The notes: generated by a model not told the origin, from the sequence alone. Shown: positions 35,112 to 46,671, counted from the first letter of the stretch. The stretch is DNA of 64,000 nucleotides from Margaritifera margaritifera (GCA_029931535.1 JAQPZY010001142.1:1251501-1315500), one strand, 5' to 3'. Translations and numbers: made by a program.

Positions 35112-36345
35112 ACAGGAGTCCCTCGAAGGGACTGATGCTCTATTATCTGAAAAGAATTTCCAGGAATTGAAGATAAGACCATTTCTTCTTTTTTAAATGC
35201 CAAGTATTGAAACCCTCTCTGATATTCTAGAGTGACAAGATTTTTCAAATCAGCCACTGTGGCAGCCATATTGGATGTAAGATCAGCACCATTTTCATTT
35301 AGGATAACCTAGACACAATTAGAAGACTTTTGATGAAAACTTTATGTTGATATGATCATCCATTCAGGAAAATTAATGACAAGATTTCACTGTGAAAGCC
35401 ATATCTGGGGTCAAATCAGAATTATTTTCATTCAGGATATCATAATTAGTCTTCAGGTGAAAACCCAATGCCTATATGATTTTCCATTTAGAAGGAGGAA
35501 CAATAACAAAATTTTCAAGTTGGCTGCCATGGTTGCCATATTTGATATTAGATTGGCACCATTTTCATTTAGTACCAATTAGACATATACCAAGTCTACT
35601 GGTGAAAACCCAATGTTCATATGGCTTTCCATCTAGGAGGTATAGCAATAAGATTTTCAAGATGGTCACTGTAGTTGCCATATTGGATATCAGATTGGCA
35701 CAATTTTTATCTAAGACCAAGTACTGTAGACATGATAAGAAGTCTTCGGGTGAAAACCACATGCTTATATCACTTTCCACTCAGAAGGAATAGCAATAAC
35801 AAGGAATAGCCCCTGTGATAACCATATTTGATGTTAGCATGGCAACATTTTCATTTAGGACCAACTAGACTGCATAAGAAGTCTTTTAGGGAAAACTCGA
35901 TGTTAATATGACCATTATTCAGGTGGAATAGCGATAACAAGTTTTAAGATGGCCACTGTAGTGGCCATATTGGACGTACAAGCAGAACCATTTTCATTTA
36001 GGACCAACCAGACATGATAAGAAGTCGTCTGGTGAAAACCCTATGTCAATACGTGTTTCTGTTCGGGAGGAATAGCAAAAACAAGATTTTCATGATGCCA
36101 GCCATATAGGGCATCAAATTGGAACCATTTTCATTTAGGACCAACAACACCTCATAAGAAGTCTTTTAGTGAAAACCCCATGTTGATATGACCATTCAGG
36201 AGGAGTCAAGATAAATTATTTTCAAGATGGCTGCTGTGATGGCCATAATGAACATCTGAGCAACACCATTTTCATTTAGGACCAACTAGACCTTGGGATG
36301 AATGTGTGTGTGAAGTTTCTATGACCAGTAGAGCTAAAAATCATT
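35112..36345. mobile_element. Element with ~140-bp tandem units, copy 2
   Basis: It has the same head (GTCCCTCGAAGGGACTGATG, a short hairpin), about 8 units, and the tail GGGATGAATGTGTGTG ... CTATGACCAGTAGAGCTAAAAA. It sits inside the duplicated block of BTB copy 2. The corresponding position in copy 1 (about 6190-6300) has no element, so the insertion postdates the segmental duplication or was lost from copy 1. Confidence 0.8.
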
Positions 36346-36626
36346 GTCCACCCCTTGAACCCAGATATTACATGTACTGGGTAAAAAGACTTCCAACCCT
36401 AGAGTGACAGCAAACAGTACAAGCATATTTCACTCATCTAAATTCCTATCAGGACTGAGCACATTTTTTTTTCATCCACTTGTCCCACCTACCTTTTCAC
36501 TTGTCCCAAAATTAAAATCACTTCTCAAGATTTGATGAGATCTATGCACTTTAAGCCATAGAATAGCAAATGAAATAATGTACAACATTTATCTCTTAAA
36601 AGAGTTTAATTTTTCACAAACATATA
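36346..36626. other. Short unique stretch, end of duplication
   Basis: It includes the last bases shared with BTB block 1 (up to about 36433). AT-rich sequence then leads into the hAT element. No gene seen. Confidence 0.4.
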
Positions 36627-36919
36627 CAGGGATGGTGCTGGCTTTAAAAAAGTTGTTGCCAAAAAAATCGCAAATCTCAATATTTTGTTGCCAATTTTCA
36701 AAAAGTGTCGCCAAGCAAGGAGTAAGTATTTTTCCATGTCTATTAATGTAGTAGGCAATGAAAATTGAAAAAGATGGAGTATTTATTACTTTATTGACAG
36801 CAAACAATACAGTACTACAATATTACAGAATAAATCATTGCATGACTGTTTTGTATGCTTATTTATAATGTTTTGCACTATTAAAATGTCGTTTTTCATA
36901 AAAATAATAAAATCGAATG

Positions 36920-37081
36920 TCACATGAGTATGCATCGTGATTTTACGGCTGCCCACTTGCTGAATGCAGTTTCAAAGTTGAAGTCTCCTTCACATTCATA
37001 CGTGCCGATTCTCATTAGATTCTCTCTCTTTGATGTACTTAACTTAAGACGAACTGGGTTGTTCCACTTAGTGTACTTTAC
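36920..37081 (-). pseudogene. hAT transposase C-terminal dimerisation fragment
   Basis: After an acceptor-like TTTGCATAG, about 53 codons encode WNNPVRLKLSTSKRENLMRI, then DFNFETAFSKWAAVKSRC and a stop. The arrangement R-LS-K--NLMRI followed by F----A---W matches the C-terminal end of hAT transposases. It lies close to the left terminus, where the 3' end of the gene should be. Confidence 0.65.
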
Positions 37082-37720
37082 CTATGCAAATTAGTCTAAT
37101 GGGCTCTCTCTCAGCAGTGCTCAAAGGATTTGACATGACACATCACCCTAGCTATTGTGAGCCAATTCAGTAAATCTCTGAAAGGTGTCTGTTTATCTCT
37201 GACCACCTTACCTTTTAATTGTCTTTAAACAGTTGTATAAACTAACCGACTTTTTATCATATTAAATGATACACTGTTTTCAGTTTATTACAGACTCAGT
37301 ATTTGTAAATTTCTTGTGTCGGCTGAACAGTAGAATGTTAAGCTGCCTGTCTTAGCTAGACGAGAACCGTGTATAATTCAGTGTCATAGGGTCACAGGGG
37401 TGTGATTGATACATCCTGTCGTGTGCCTCAAAGACTTATTATGTACATGTTTCAATATAGTTTTCTAAAGTTTCTAAAGACTACCGTTCAAGACTAGTTT
37501 TCTTTATAATATTTTTTTTTTTTTTTTTTTGTTGCCTGCACTGACACATGGATAATCAGCACACAGAAAATCGAGAGTATGCCTCCTATGTGTATACGAT
37601 TTATTTAAAATAGTTTACCTCTTATAGGGCAAGAAAGCCTTATACATGAATAAATTTGGATAAAATCAATTTATGTATGAGAATAAACGGTAACCTTGGA
37701 AATATTCAATCGGGATGGAC

Positions 37721-37987
37721 CTAATTGTTTGAATGTAAAATTCGTGAAGATTGTCCGAAAAGTATGAAACACATATCACAGAACATCAGTTTTAATTTTC
37801 TATCATATCTCAGCCACGGACGCCCAAATTTCCAACTGTCAAGAAATTTTCGGGATTTCGGTGTCCGTTCATCATGATGTGGTGTTGTACTTAAAGCATT
37901 ACTACCAGCTGCACTACAAGTAGATGATGTTGGACTGTCAGGTATAACATCTGTTTCAGCTACTGGGTTGTCTGATGCACTTGCATC
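37721..37987 (-). pseudogene. hAT transposase N-terminal fragment (ZNF862/KIAA1586-like)
   Basis: This is an open stretch of 88 codons to a TAG stop, following a TTTTAG acceptor-like site. A serine/threonine-rich leader is followed by KSRKFLDSWKFGRPWLRYD and a CX2C motif, MFCDMC, as in the TTF-type zinc-finger start of this transposase group. The frame then runs to SRILHSNN and stops, so the rest of the zinc finger and the catalytic domain are absent. Confidence 0.65.
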
Positions 37988-38674
37988 TAAAATCCAAATG
38001 CTGTTAATTTTGTTAACTTAATCATTTTATTTGTGATCAATCCCTTGTCCGTCCCAGCATATATGGCTGGTTAGAACTTTGGAATTGGCCTCTCGTAAAA
38101 AGCCATTTTAAAAAGTCAGTCAACATCTTAGGATGAGATGATGAACACGAAAAGTCTAACTTATGTTTACCCATTACAGTATATAGTTCTGATTGAGACT
38201 GAATTTTATTTTTCATTTACGTCGTATTTATACAGAACGATTGGGGCTTCAAAGGTAATCAGTTTTCTTTGAAGTTTCAGCAAATTTGTTTTTTTTTTCT
38301 GGTGCATTTCCCCCCCCCCCCCCCCAAAAAAAGATTAGCGGTCGTTTGGTTGATTGTAGCTAGTCCGGTAGCATGACTATTGGAGTGTATCACCGCATAC
38401 AGTACTCGGGCCAGATGTCAGTATAAGTGGTCAATATGAACAAAGGATTTATTTATGTAACAATAGATAGATTCCAGTGCATTGTATACCCAAGTTTGCA
38501 GCTTCCTTTCATGGTGCCTTTGAATTCCTCCACTCCAAACCCAAGATTGTATATACAAGTTTTTTAACAGCCAAAAACATTGTTGCCAAAAAAATCGCCA
38601 GATGGTATATTTTGTCGCCAATCAGTACAAAAAATCGCAATTTGCGACATTGGCGATGCCCAGCGCGATCCCTG

Positions 38675-39065
38675 ATATATATTACATATTTTGTTACATC
38701 AGAGGCTTTCAGTTTTCCATTGACCAGGTATCTTATATGCTCTATTTCTTGCTTCAAAACAGTAGCGTCAGTTCTTCCATCAGCAAGAATGGAAAGGAAT
38801 TTACTGGAAAGGAAATAGTCAGACTCTTATCAATCATTTTCCCTTTGCCTACTGACATAAACAAATGCACATGACTGTACAGTAAGCTTCAGATCTTCAG
38901 GGATATAACTACATGTACAATTTATCAAGTGGTTTCACTGTCATTTATGCTCTAAAACAATTTTTAAAGCATACTACAAGTGTCCCACGAGTCTAGAAAA
39001 CATGTCCAGATTACCCGAATTTGTCTGAGCTGAAATGTTCATATCTAGTGGGGTGAAATATCACA
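38675..39065. other. Unique spacer between two transposons
   Basis: About 390 bp lies between the hAT element and the long-TIR element. Short ORFs cross it but none shows a domain; no repeat within the window was seen. Confidence 0.4.
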
Positions 39066-39728
39066 TGATATATAGGTATGGACTAAAAAGGTTAACCTGT
39101 ACCCATACCAAAAATCCCCATACCCAAAACACATTATTGTAGATAAATCTGGTATTAATCATAAAATAATATTATATTTGGCACGATTACCATTAAATAT
39201 GTAATGTTTAAGAAAATATATAACTTTTTAATTGCAACTATTTTTTGTCTTATTTTACCTTGAATAAATGTGCTTTCTGGGGACAACAATTAGTAACCCA
39301 AACAATACAAATTTAATACTGCTGTCATGGATGAGGCTATCGCATTTTGTTTTGTGATAAATAACAACTGGGATAAAGTTTAAATTTTTGGTATTTGAAG
39401 AAAATCTCAAGTTCTTCTGTTTCTTAAATAAATATGGGAATTAAACATTAACAAAGGTGATAATGCATGTATTATACATGACTCTAAGCTCCAATGTTAA
39501 GGTTTGACTACTGAAATGCTCATATGTTGTGTTGAATTAAATTTGGTATTTTGGGCTGGTTTAATTTAATATATTTATTTCCAGGTTTTTTTTTCCCCCT
39601 GTACTTCTTTACTACACATATATCTAACATATAAAGTGACATTCTAGTTTTTAATGTTACTCTCTTTTATCGTACAGAACTAAAATATGTTGTTTGATTT
39701 ATACTGTAATTCAAATTTTAATTAATAC

Positions 39729-40040
39729 TCAATCCTTTAATCTTTCCGTTATTACATTTTTTTGTTTGATTAAAATAATTATTAAAACTGGCTTGATGTG
39801 ATAGGAATAATTATAGAGAGTTGGCTTGGCATAATAGGAATAATAAGAATTTAAGTTTAGCTTGGCATGTTTAGACATAAATCTGACAGTTCTTTGAAAA
39901 CCAGAGGGAGTAGAAATATAAGCAAACATCACGAAGCCATTATAATGACCCTCTGAACAATTAAGAGTTCTTTTGATCTTGGGCTTATCTGTATTTCTTG
40001 GAAAACAAGGAAATGCTAGTGTCCACAGTTCTGAAGCCAT
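39729..40040 (-). CDS. Unrecognised 103-aa ORF, divergent partner in the long-TIR element
   Basis: An uninterrupted frame starts MASELWTLAFPCFPRNTDK and continues KIKRTLNCSEGHYNGFVMFA, then a tyrosine/isoleucine-rich C-terminal half ending at 39729. I recognise no domain. It is transcribed away from the SGNH-like ORF, and the 257-bp gap between the two starts holds CCAAT words on the minus strand and a TATATAA usable by both. The first ~60 residues have a more protein-like composition than the AT-rich tail, so the real protein may end or splice earlier. Confidence 0.35.
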   Translation of the reverse strand: MASELWTLAFPCFPRNTDKPKIKRTLNCSEGHYNGFVMFAYISTPSGFQRTVRFMSKHAKLNLNSYYSYYAKPTLYNYSYHIKPVLIIILIKQKNVITERLKD

Positions 40041-40099
40041 AGTTTCTGAAGATGTTTTGAGTTATTTGTTTTGTTTCAAACAAAACCATTGGATAAATT

Positions 40100-40230
40100 T
40101 ATTTAATTAATTCATACCTATTGTTCCAAATGACAGCAATTATATTTTTGATTGGCTGAAGTCTAAATAGTTCCATAAAAAACTGGCAAATCTCAAATCT
40201 TATTGGTTACAACTTATATAAAGTTTTCAG
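40100..40230. promoter_or_regulatory. Candidate bidirectional promoter in the long-TIR element
   Basis: Between the two divergent ORFs, ATTGG/CCAAT words occur at 40088, 40151 and 40203, and TATATAAAG lies at 40211-40219, which is also TATATAA on the other strand. The arrangement would serve the plus ORF (ATG at 40298) and possibly the minus ORF. Inferred from motifs only. Confidence 0.35.
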
Positions 40231-40297
40231 TAATCTATAAATTTATGAAGATCTTTCTAATTCATTCAGTTTAACTACAAAGTTTAAACAAAATTGT

Positions 40298-40600
40298 ATG
40301 TCTCACTCTGTTTTTGTGACTGGTCATTCCCAGACCAAGTAGTTCAACAAATACCTACCTCCTGGGTATGCAGTCTCCTCCCACAGCGATTACTGCCAAG
40401 AATGGCTCTCAGGTAAAATATGTTCCCAAGTTGCCAACTATTTGTGCATTTTCCTCATCAGTGCCAACAACTTACCATCAGATTCAGCTACTAAAGTGTT
40501 GCAGAAACTGAAGGCTCAAGTTGACAATGTTCAAAAGCAGAATCCTAGCTATACGCTTTTCTTAACTGGCATTTCCCAATTTTTTATTCAAATGTATTAA
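40298..40600 (+). pseudogene. SGNH-hydrolase-like ORF in the long-TIR element, one stop
   Basis: This is a 101-codon frame from ATG (MSHSVFVTGHSQTK) to TAA with one internal TAG after codon 14. The order VFVTGHSQ, YLPPGYAVSSHS, a hydrophobic strand YLCIFLISANNLPSDSATKV and KLKAQVDNVQKQNP followed by TLFLTGI resembles SGNH-type hydrolase-like domains. There GHS would sit in block I and SANNLP in the G/S-x-N-D block. The length is short for that fold, and the His/Asp block at the C-terminus is missing. It lies about 80 bp downstream of TATATAAAG (40211). The similarity is by eye and weak; a cargo gene of unknown function is the alternative. Confidence 0.35.
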
Positions 40601-41445
40601 AAATGCTGTCCCACAAAAGGTGTTTTTATTTTTATTTGTTCCAGTGTAAAAATTTTCTACTGACATTTTTTTCAAAATTTAAAAAAAAAAAAAATCAAAA
40701 AAAAAAAAAAATAAAGTACATAATCAGTATTTCATTGCCTTTTTTTGTATCAAGTGGAAATTTATTTTATTCTAATTTGTATTAAAAAATTATTAGATAT
40801 GGCCAGAATAACTATAAGAATCATCTATATTGTTACTTTTCTACATTTTTTAAATTAAATTTCAAAGAAAATTCTGTGAAGAAACCAATAAAAACTGTAC
40901 AATTTTATTTGCAATTATCTTTGGTTTAATTTTTTTTAATTATCATTAATGACCCATTAAAATGTCTGACTCAGAAATCTGTGAAATTTTGACAAAATAA
41001 TTGTACTAATAATTGCAAATAACATAAGAATCAATCAAATCTCTTGCTTGGGTTACAAATTTTAGTCCCCTGAAAATACATTATTTCAAGTAAAATACCA
41101 GAAAAATTAATTTCAATTAAAAATATATATATTTTCTTAAACATTACATAGTTAACGGTAATCCAACCAAATATGATATTTTATATGATTAATTGTCAGA
41201 TTTATCTACAATAATGTGTTTTGGGTACAGGGATGTTTGGTACTGCACGGTTACGGATTAAACTTTTTAGTCCACACCTGATATACAGTTGATAAATGCC
41301 ACCACTTCTGGTGTTAAAAATCTAGTTTGATGGTAAGAAACCGACAATACACGCATATTAAAAATACCTACAAAAATATTGCAATCTCAGCTTAGATGTC
41401 CAAAATACCACCAACTCCGTGCTACACACATTTTTATAGACATAT

Positions 41446-43428
41446 GCAGGGCTCGAAATTAGCGGCAGTCCACAAGCCCGAGGCTAGTAGATTTCCTGTC
41501 GGACTAGTAACTTTCATAATGTTAATAGTCCGATGGGCTAGTAAGTTTCGGTTATCAACAGTCAGCGTTTGTTTATGCCTCTCCCTAATAAAGACTTGAC
41601 TTCAGCAGATGTTCTGTAGAATCAAGGCAGTGACCATTGTAAACACAGTCATAAAATATTAGCATTAGAAGATGAAGTCGATTTCTGTCTCGGAAAGGTG
41701 CGTTTCTATAATAAGAATCCATCCGATTTTGCGCATTTCGCTTAACAGCGCAAATTATGGTCCCGTCATTAACAGCGGAAGTTTGGTAATTGATCCTAAT
41801 TAATCTGATAATGTATGAAATGAAAAATGACGTGGAAATAGTCAAATGTTAGTTGTTAAGAGATTTTTATTTCCAACAAATTTATGGCATTCTACAACTT
41901 TATATGCGGAAAGTTATTCAGATTTAAACTCTCTCCCCTCAACCATAAATAAAAACAATTTTGTTTCTCGTGTTTCTTTTGGATCATCTGATTGCAATGC
42001 GCGCTGTTATAGAGGGGCTGAACTTCACTATATTAGACATGGATAGTGAAGAGATCGTACTTATATTTTACTTATTTCTTTTTCTCTTCATTTTTCTATT
42101 GCATATTATATATAATATATAAAATTGAGATTAACCTGTTTTAAAGCATCTCTCTCTCTCACACACACACACACGCATACAACATGGAATCCAAATCATC
42201 ATAATGTTCGGTAAGAGTTTACGTATTCCCTGATTGCCAGCCAAGCTTTCTGCAGTTAGCGACCCCATCGTTCACACCAAGCCATAAAGATGTGTCTTCC
42301 GTGAAAGATTTTTTAAATATTCTCATAATGTTTAGAAGAATTTTTCACCAAAGTTAACATTTAAAAAGTAACGCTAGAATGCTTATTAATTATAACCAAA
42401 TTTTACTTTTTCAATGCATGACATGATGACATTATTAGGAAATATTCAGAAAATATTAAAATTTGACCATTTATAAATCTACACATATATAAATTTGCAA
42501 AAGTTCATAAAAGTAAGAAAATTAACACAGAATCTGTATTAGACGTAGCGTCATGGAACAAAAAGCACGAACGAATATTCCCACCATTGGGTGCGAACTC
42601 CCGACCTCGTATTCCAAAGTCAAGTACGTGTGCGTTTGCGTGTGTATGCGTGCTGGTATCACACTTTATCCACTTGACCACAGTAACAAACTACAAAGTG
42701 GTATACCACACACAGAAACACGACAAAAACTATTCAAAGAAATTAGTTTGTATGTTTGTTTAATTTTTTTTTTTTTTTTTGCTCGCAAGTTAAATGCTCC
42801 AACAGTCACAAATGGGAAACTACATATTTTACATTTGCATCGAAATAATTATAAGAATTAGATCAATGTTACGATTACGTTATTGACACATTATTTCCAT
42901 ATAACTACTTTTTTCTATGATGATAAATAATTGAATACACATGGAGATATCCAAGCAGAATGCCGTACATTTGTTGGGAATTAAATGTTGGGAATTAAAA
43001 TCTCTGAGCATCTAAGATTTGAAAATTGTCCACCTTATTATTAATTTCAAAAAGTGACCAAAGACTACTACTACCATGAGGTCGGATTAATTAGGAACAA
43101 TTACCAAACTTCCGCTGTTAATGATGAGACCATAATTGGAGCTGTTAAGTACAACGTGCCGAGTCAGATGGCTTCGTTTGATAGGAGCGCACCTTTTCCA
43201 AGCTGAAACTAACATTATCTTCTGATGCTAATATTTTATAACAGTGTTCACAACAGTGACTGCTTTGATCCTGCAGAACATCCGCTGAAGTCAAGTCTTT
43301 ATTAGGGAGAGCCCATTTAATTTCAAGGGGGGTGGGGAGGACTAGTACAGATTTGGCAGGACTAGTATATTTCTCAGTATACTAGTCCTTCTGGCTACAA
43401 AGCAATTTGTGTTAAATTCGAGCCCTGA
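41446..43428. mobile_element. hAT-like foldback element with long inverted repeats
   Basis: The termini are CAGGGCTCGAAATTA (left) and, inverted, CAGGGCTCGAATTTA (right). ATATG flanks both sides (41441-41445, 43429-43433), a 5-bp duplication as at the 36.6-38.7 kb hAT element. Inversion extends far inward: 41586-41800 and 43300-43085 share AAGACTTGACTTCAGC-GATG and ACCAAACTTCCGCTGTTAATG in opposite orientation, giving arms of roughly 340 bp. The ~1.3-kb centre (41800-43085) has no transposase; it holds a CA tract (42159-42173) and a possible tRNA-derived segment. It is non-autonomous. Confidence 0.75.
42545..42705 (-). mobile_element. Possible tRNA-derived SINE inside the foldback element
   Basis: On the minus strand TGTGGTCAAGTGGATAAAGT resembles a tRNA A box, and GGTCGGGAGTTCGCACCC resembles a B box about 85 bp later. 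The spacing is longer than in an ordinary tRNA because of a GT-rich insert. No SINE body or second copy was found in the window. Confidence 0.35.
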
Positions 43429-43504
43429 TATGTATCTAAATGTATTGATAAATTGATATCTCTTGTAGTTCTATTAGGTACGTTTATTTATAACACACAA
43501 ATCC

Positions 43505-43625
43505 ATATTGTTGCATACAATTTACTTATAAATAATATATGTATGATATATAATGAGACCTATAATATATAATTATATATAGAATATATTATTTATACGA
43601 ATATTGTAAGCAACGATATGTACTA
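43505..43625. repeat. Hairpin repeat related to the 121-bp MITE
   Basis: CATATTGTTGCATACAATTT on the left and, inverted, CATATCGTTGCTTACAATAT on the right form an imperfect hairpin around an AT-rich centre. The arm core ATATCGTTGCTTACAAT is shared with 15120-15140. The following GTAACCT-TCAAAAT and GAGT words also recur at 14570-14600. Confidence 0.55.
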
Positions 43626-43703
43626 GTGTGATTCATAGTAACCTATCAAAATTTGTGTTCGAGTAGCAACAGGGGATGATTTTTTCAGAATTGTAGAATA
43701 TAT

Positions 43704-44455
43704 GAAAATGGAATGTTTTCTGCATAATTTGAGTGTGCATATTTCAAAAATAAAGTCATCTGTATAATATCTTTTGAAATAAAGTCACCGGAAGCATTCA
43801 AACACATGCACCATTCACCATTTTTAATATTGGTCTTGGGTCACTTTTTGCAAATTCTTGACCTCATGTTATTTCAAGTTGAAATTGGCATATTTCCTAC
43901 ATATGGTTATATACAAATGTTTTGTGAACATTCAGCTCTAAGAATAAATGAACTTTTTCTGTGATCCAGGTACTTCTGAAGCCTTTCTGTTCTTTTTTAC
44001 CAAGCATCCCCCTAACATTTTTGCATGAAATACCATATTCTTGATTCATAAATAAATTGAAACTAAATGTGACCCTTAAAATGGAATGTTTTCTGCATAA
44101 TTTGAGAGTGCAGAATTCAAACATGAACCCATCTTTATGACATCTTTTGAAATAAATTCACAGGAAGCATTCAAACACATGCACCATCCACCATTTTTAA
44201 TATTGGTCTTAGGTCACTTTTTGAAAATTCTTTACTTCATGTTACTTAATGCTGAAATTTGCACATTTCATACATATGGTTATATAGAAATGTTTTGTGA
44301 ACATTCAATTTTAAGAATATATTTACTTTTTCTGTGATCCAGGTACTTCTGAAGCTTTTCTGTGCCTTTTTATCAAGCACGCCCCTTAACATTTTTGCAT
44401 AAAATATTATATTCTTACCTCATACACAATTTGAGGTTATATGTTACTCTTAAAA
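43704..44455. repeat. Two tandem units of ~374 bp
   Basis: Unit 1 (43704-44077) and unit 2 (44078-44455) both contain AAAATGGAATGTTTTCTGCA, GGAAGCATTCAAACACATGC, ATTTTTAATATTGGTCTT, TGTGATCCAGGTACTTCTGA and CATTTTTGCAT. The units differ by scattered substitutions, so the duplication is not recent. No coding signal. Confidence 0.85.
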
Positions 44456-46600
44456 CCAATAGTATCTATACAGTGTACATTACAGTGTTCTTGTAGCCTT
44501 GAGCAACCACTTTTCATTCACTTAACGTGAATTTTAACGCGTTCGTTATAATATTGTGATAATCTATTCAAACATACCATAAAAAGTGTTCAACTATATC
44601 TACTTCATTTAATCAGCATGAAAAGTTTTTTGGCATTCATATACATCAGTTCATAATTACCGTTTTTCTAAAACGTGTGTCATTTTGCTTATTTCTGGAA
44701 GTGGCGTCCATGGGTCGTGATGCAAACTAAAAAGTCATGTGGCATATGACCAGAATGTGCCAGTTAGGTCAAGGTATGGATACTATTAGTTCATAGCGTC
44801 TCCATGTTTTTGAAATTAAACAAAATTTAAATATAAAAAAAAAAATGCCGTTAATTTTATATGCAGTTTGTGCACTTACATTACTGCTTGCTTGTTCTTT
44901 ACCATATAAATACATAACTCGATAGACTGAGAGAGAAAGACAGAGCAAGACAAACAGACTGGGAGACAGCGGGAGATAAACACTGGTGAATGGATACACA
45001 TTTTATTATAATAGATTCAATGTCTTTTGATGTAGAATATATGTTTATTATGAAATAATACTGAAACAAAAAAGTCTGTAGTGAATATACAGTTTGTGTA
45101 AATTATTCTTACGTTGTATAAGAACTCCACATGATTAAAACAAAATATTTACATTGGCTATCCAGTTGTAGAAATTCCCAAAGTGGGTTATCCTGTCAAA
45201 ATATGTAAACAAAGCCAACATGTGATCGGCGGTGCTATCTTTAGTATATAATAGAAAATTCAAGACCAAAATGTGTGACAAAAAAAAGGCATAAGTGAAA
45301 ATATAGATTTTCATTATGATTTTTTTAAATTACATGAAATTACCGGTTTCAATCTCAATTTGTCTGATTTTACTTTTTAATTCATTCCGGTCACTCTTCA
45401 AGAATGCTGGTGACACGGATGATGTCATTATCTCTAAATAAAAGCGAGAAACATGGCGCACGATTAAAAGAACCGAACAACATTGGGTGGTTGGACAATA
45501 CATATATACATTGATCTGAAATCACAATCTGGTAAACTGCCAGTTTCAAATTTAGTTATGACAAGACATTTTTGGTCAATTTTCATATCTTTAAAATAAA
45601 TTTGATGACCAAAAAACAATTTGAGCAATATTACACACTTCATGAAGTAGAGACAAGTGTTAAAATGTGAAATCAGAGAAAGAAGGAACTGGTACTGAGT
45701 TAGTTCTCAAGAAATATTTATGATTATGTTTGTCAAATAGAGAAACGCTATAGATCGATTTTCTATTCTTCATTGTGACAATATTCATATCGATATTCAC
45801 AAAAAATGACATGGTTTTCTTTTCTTCCAAATTCTGCACAACGGTTCAACTTTTACCACTTTTTCGTCTATAATAAATATGAAAATTTTAATATGAACAC
45901 TAGTCTCTCTTGATAAGAATCTTACCTAAAGTAGACGATCTGACAGCAATAACATGTAGAGTCTAACCTCGAAATTACATTACACACTAAAAAGTTTTAC
46001 TAAACTTTTGTAATAAATTTAGTATAATGATTTACAGTAGGTTTATATAATCTGACTCCTTGGTATAAACGTCTGCTTTTTCATAAAATGACGTTTTCGT
46101 GTGTTTTTTTTAAAAACCCAATTTATGTCGTACTCTTGTTATCGTTTAAATTTTTTACGTAGTCACGTGCCGGTAAGAGTTACGGTTCTTGCTGTCATCG
46201 GTGAGCTTTAAAATAAGACATAATTCGGGGATTTTACGTAAATATTCGCACACATTTTACTATTATTCTCGTAAAAAGAACTCCAAAGTATTTAAAAAGT
46301 AGGCTTAGGTTAGCGTATATGTTCATTTTGGTAGTTTTTCTAGGTTCTGAAAAATTCTTTTGCTTATTTCCGCCTCATATGTTGTGGAAAATTCACAATG
46401 TCATATCCGGCAAATATGGAGAGTTGACGTTTAAACTCTGAATACATTAGAATGTAATAATGTCGGCCTTAATGAAAGCGGAGAAAGTACCAGGTGTATA
46501 TTAGGCTTTATTTTGAGAAAATCTTGTTCGCCAGCGCCCTCTAGCTGCGGCGTCTGCTGCTAGTTTGAGTGAGCATTCTGGACACGTGTTCCTAAATATG
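44456..46600. other. AT-rich DNA, no gene seen
   Basis: About 2.1 kb without recognised domains, TIRs or repeats shared with the rest of the window. A GCGCCCTCTAGCTGCGGCG word stands out near 46535 but has no visible partner. Confidence 0.4.

Positions 46601-46671
<71 letters not shown>

Larger units (their letters stand above)
27060..36433. repeat. Segmental duplication block, copy 2
   Basis: This is the second copy of 2758-6335, enlarged from about 3.6 to 9.4 kb. Insertions absent from copy 1 are the LTR-like repeat at 27916-28440, intronic repeats at 30.5-32.7 kb, double-hairpin MITEs at 33346-33562 and 34227-34447, a SINE near 33.68-33.89 kb and the satellite element at 35112-36345. Both blocks carry the gene on the minus strand, so this is a direct tandem arrangement with the genes about 25 kb apart. 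Confidence 0.75.
36627..38674 (-). mobile_element. hAT transposon, internally deleted, with both transposase ends
   Basis: Inverted termini CAGGGATGGTGCTGG (left) and CAGGGATCGCGCTGG (right, inverted) bound 2048 bp. ATATA directly flanks both sides, a 5-bp duplication as described for hAT5-type families, though the flanks are AT-rich. On the minus strand a fragment at 37987-37721 reads like the N-terminus of a ZNF862/KIAA1586-type hAT transposase: SRKFLDSWKFGRPWLRYD then MFCDMCFILF, preceded by an AG acceptor. A second fragment at 37081-36920 reads like the C-terminal dimerisation end: NPVRLKLSTSKRENLMRI and FETAFSKWAAVKSR. The catalytic middle is missing between them. Just inside both ends are similar GTTGCCAAAAAAATCGC tracts in direct orientation. 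Confidence 0.75.
39075..41278. mobile_element. 2.2-kb long-TIR element with 9-bp target duplication and two divergent ORFs
   Basis: The ends are long inverted repeats of about 235 bp (39075-39310 against 41278-41040). Left GGTATGGACTAAAAAGGTTA pairs with right, inverted, GGTGTGGACTAAAAAGTTTA; both sides then share ACCCAAAACACATTATTGTA and GATAAATCTG, then TATGTAATGTTTAAGAAAAT. The element is flanked by TGATATATA (39066-39074) and TGATATACA (41279-41287), 8 of 9 identical. A 9-bp duplication with long TIRs fits Mutator-like elements. The interior has two divergent ORFs, minus 40040-39729 and plus 40298-40600, around a shared promoter-like region with CCAAT and TATATAA words. No transposase was recognised, so it is either non-autonomous with cargo or of an unknown type. 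Confidence 0.8.

Noticed and set aside
38418..38874. Overlapping 67-113-aa ORFs on both strands
   Set aside because: They cover the right end and flank of the hAT element and are not conserved with its left end as proteins.
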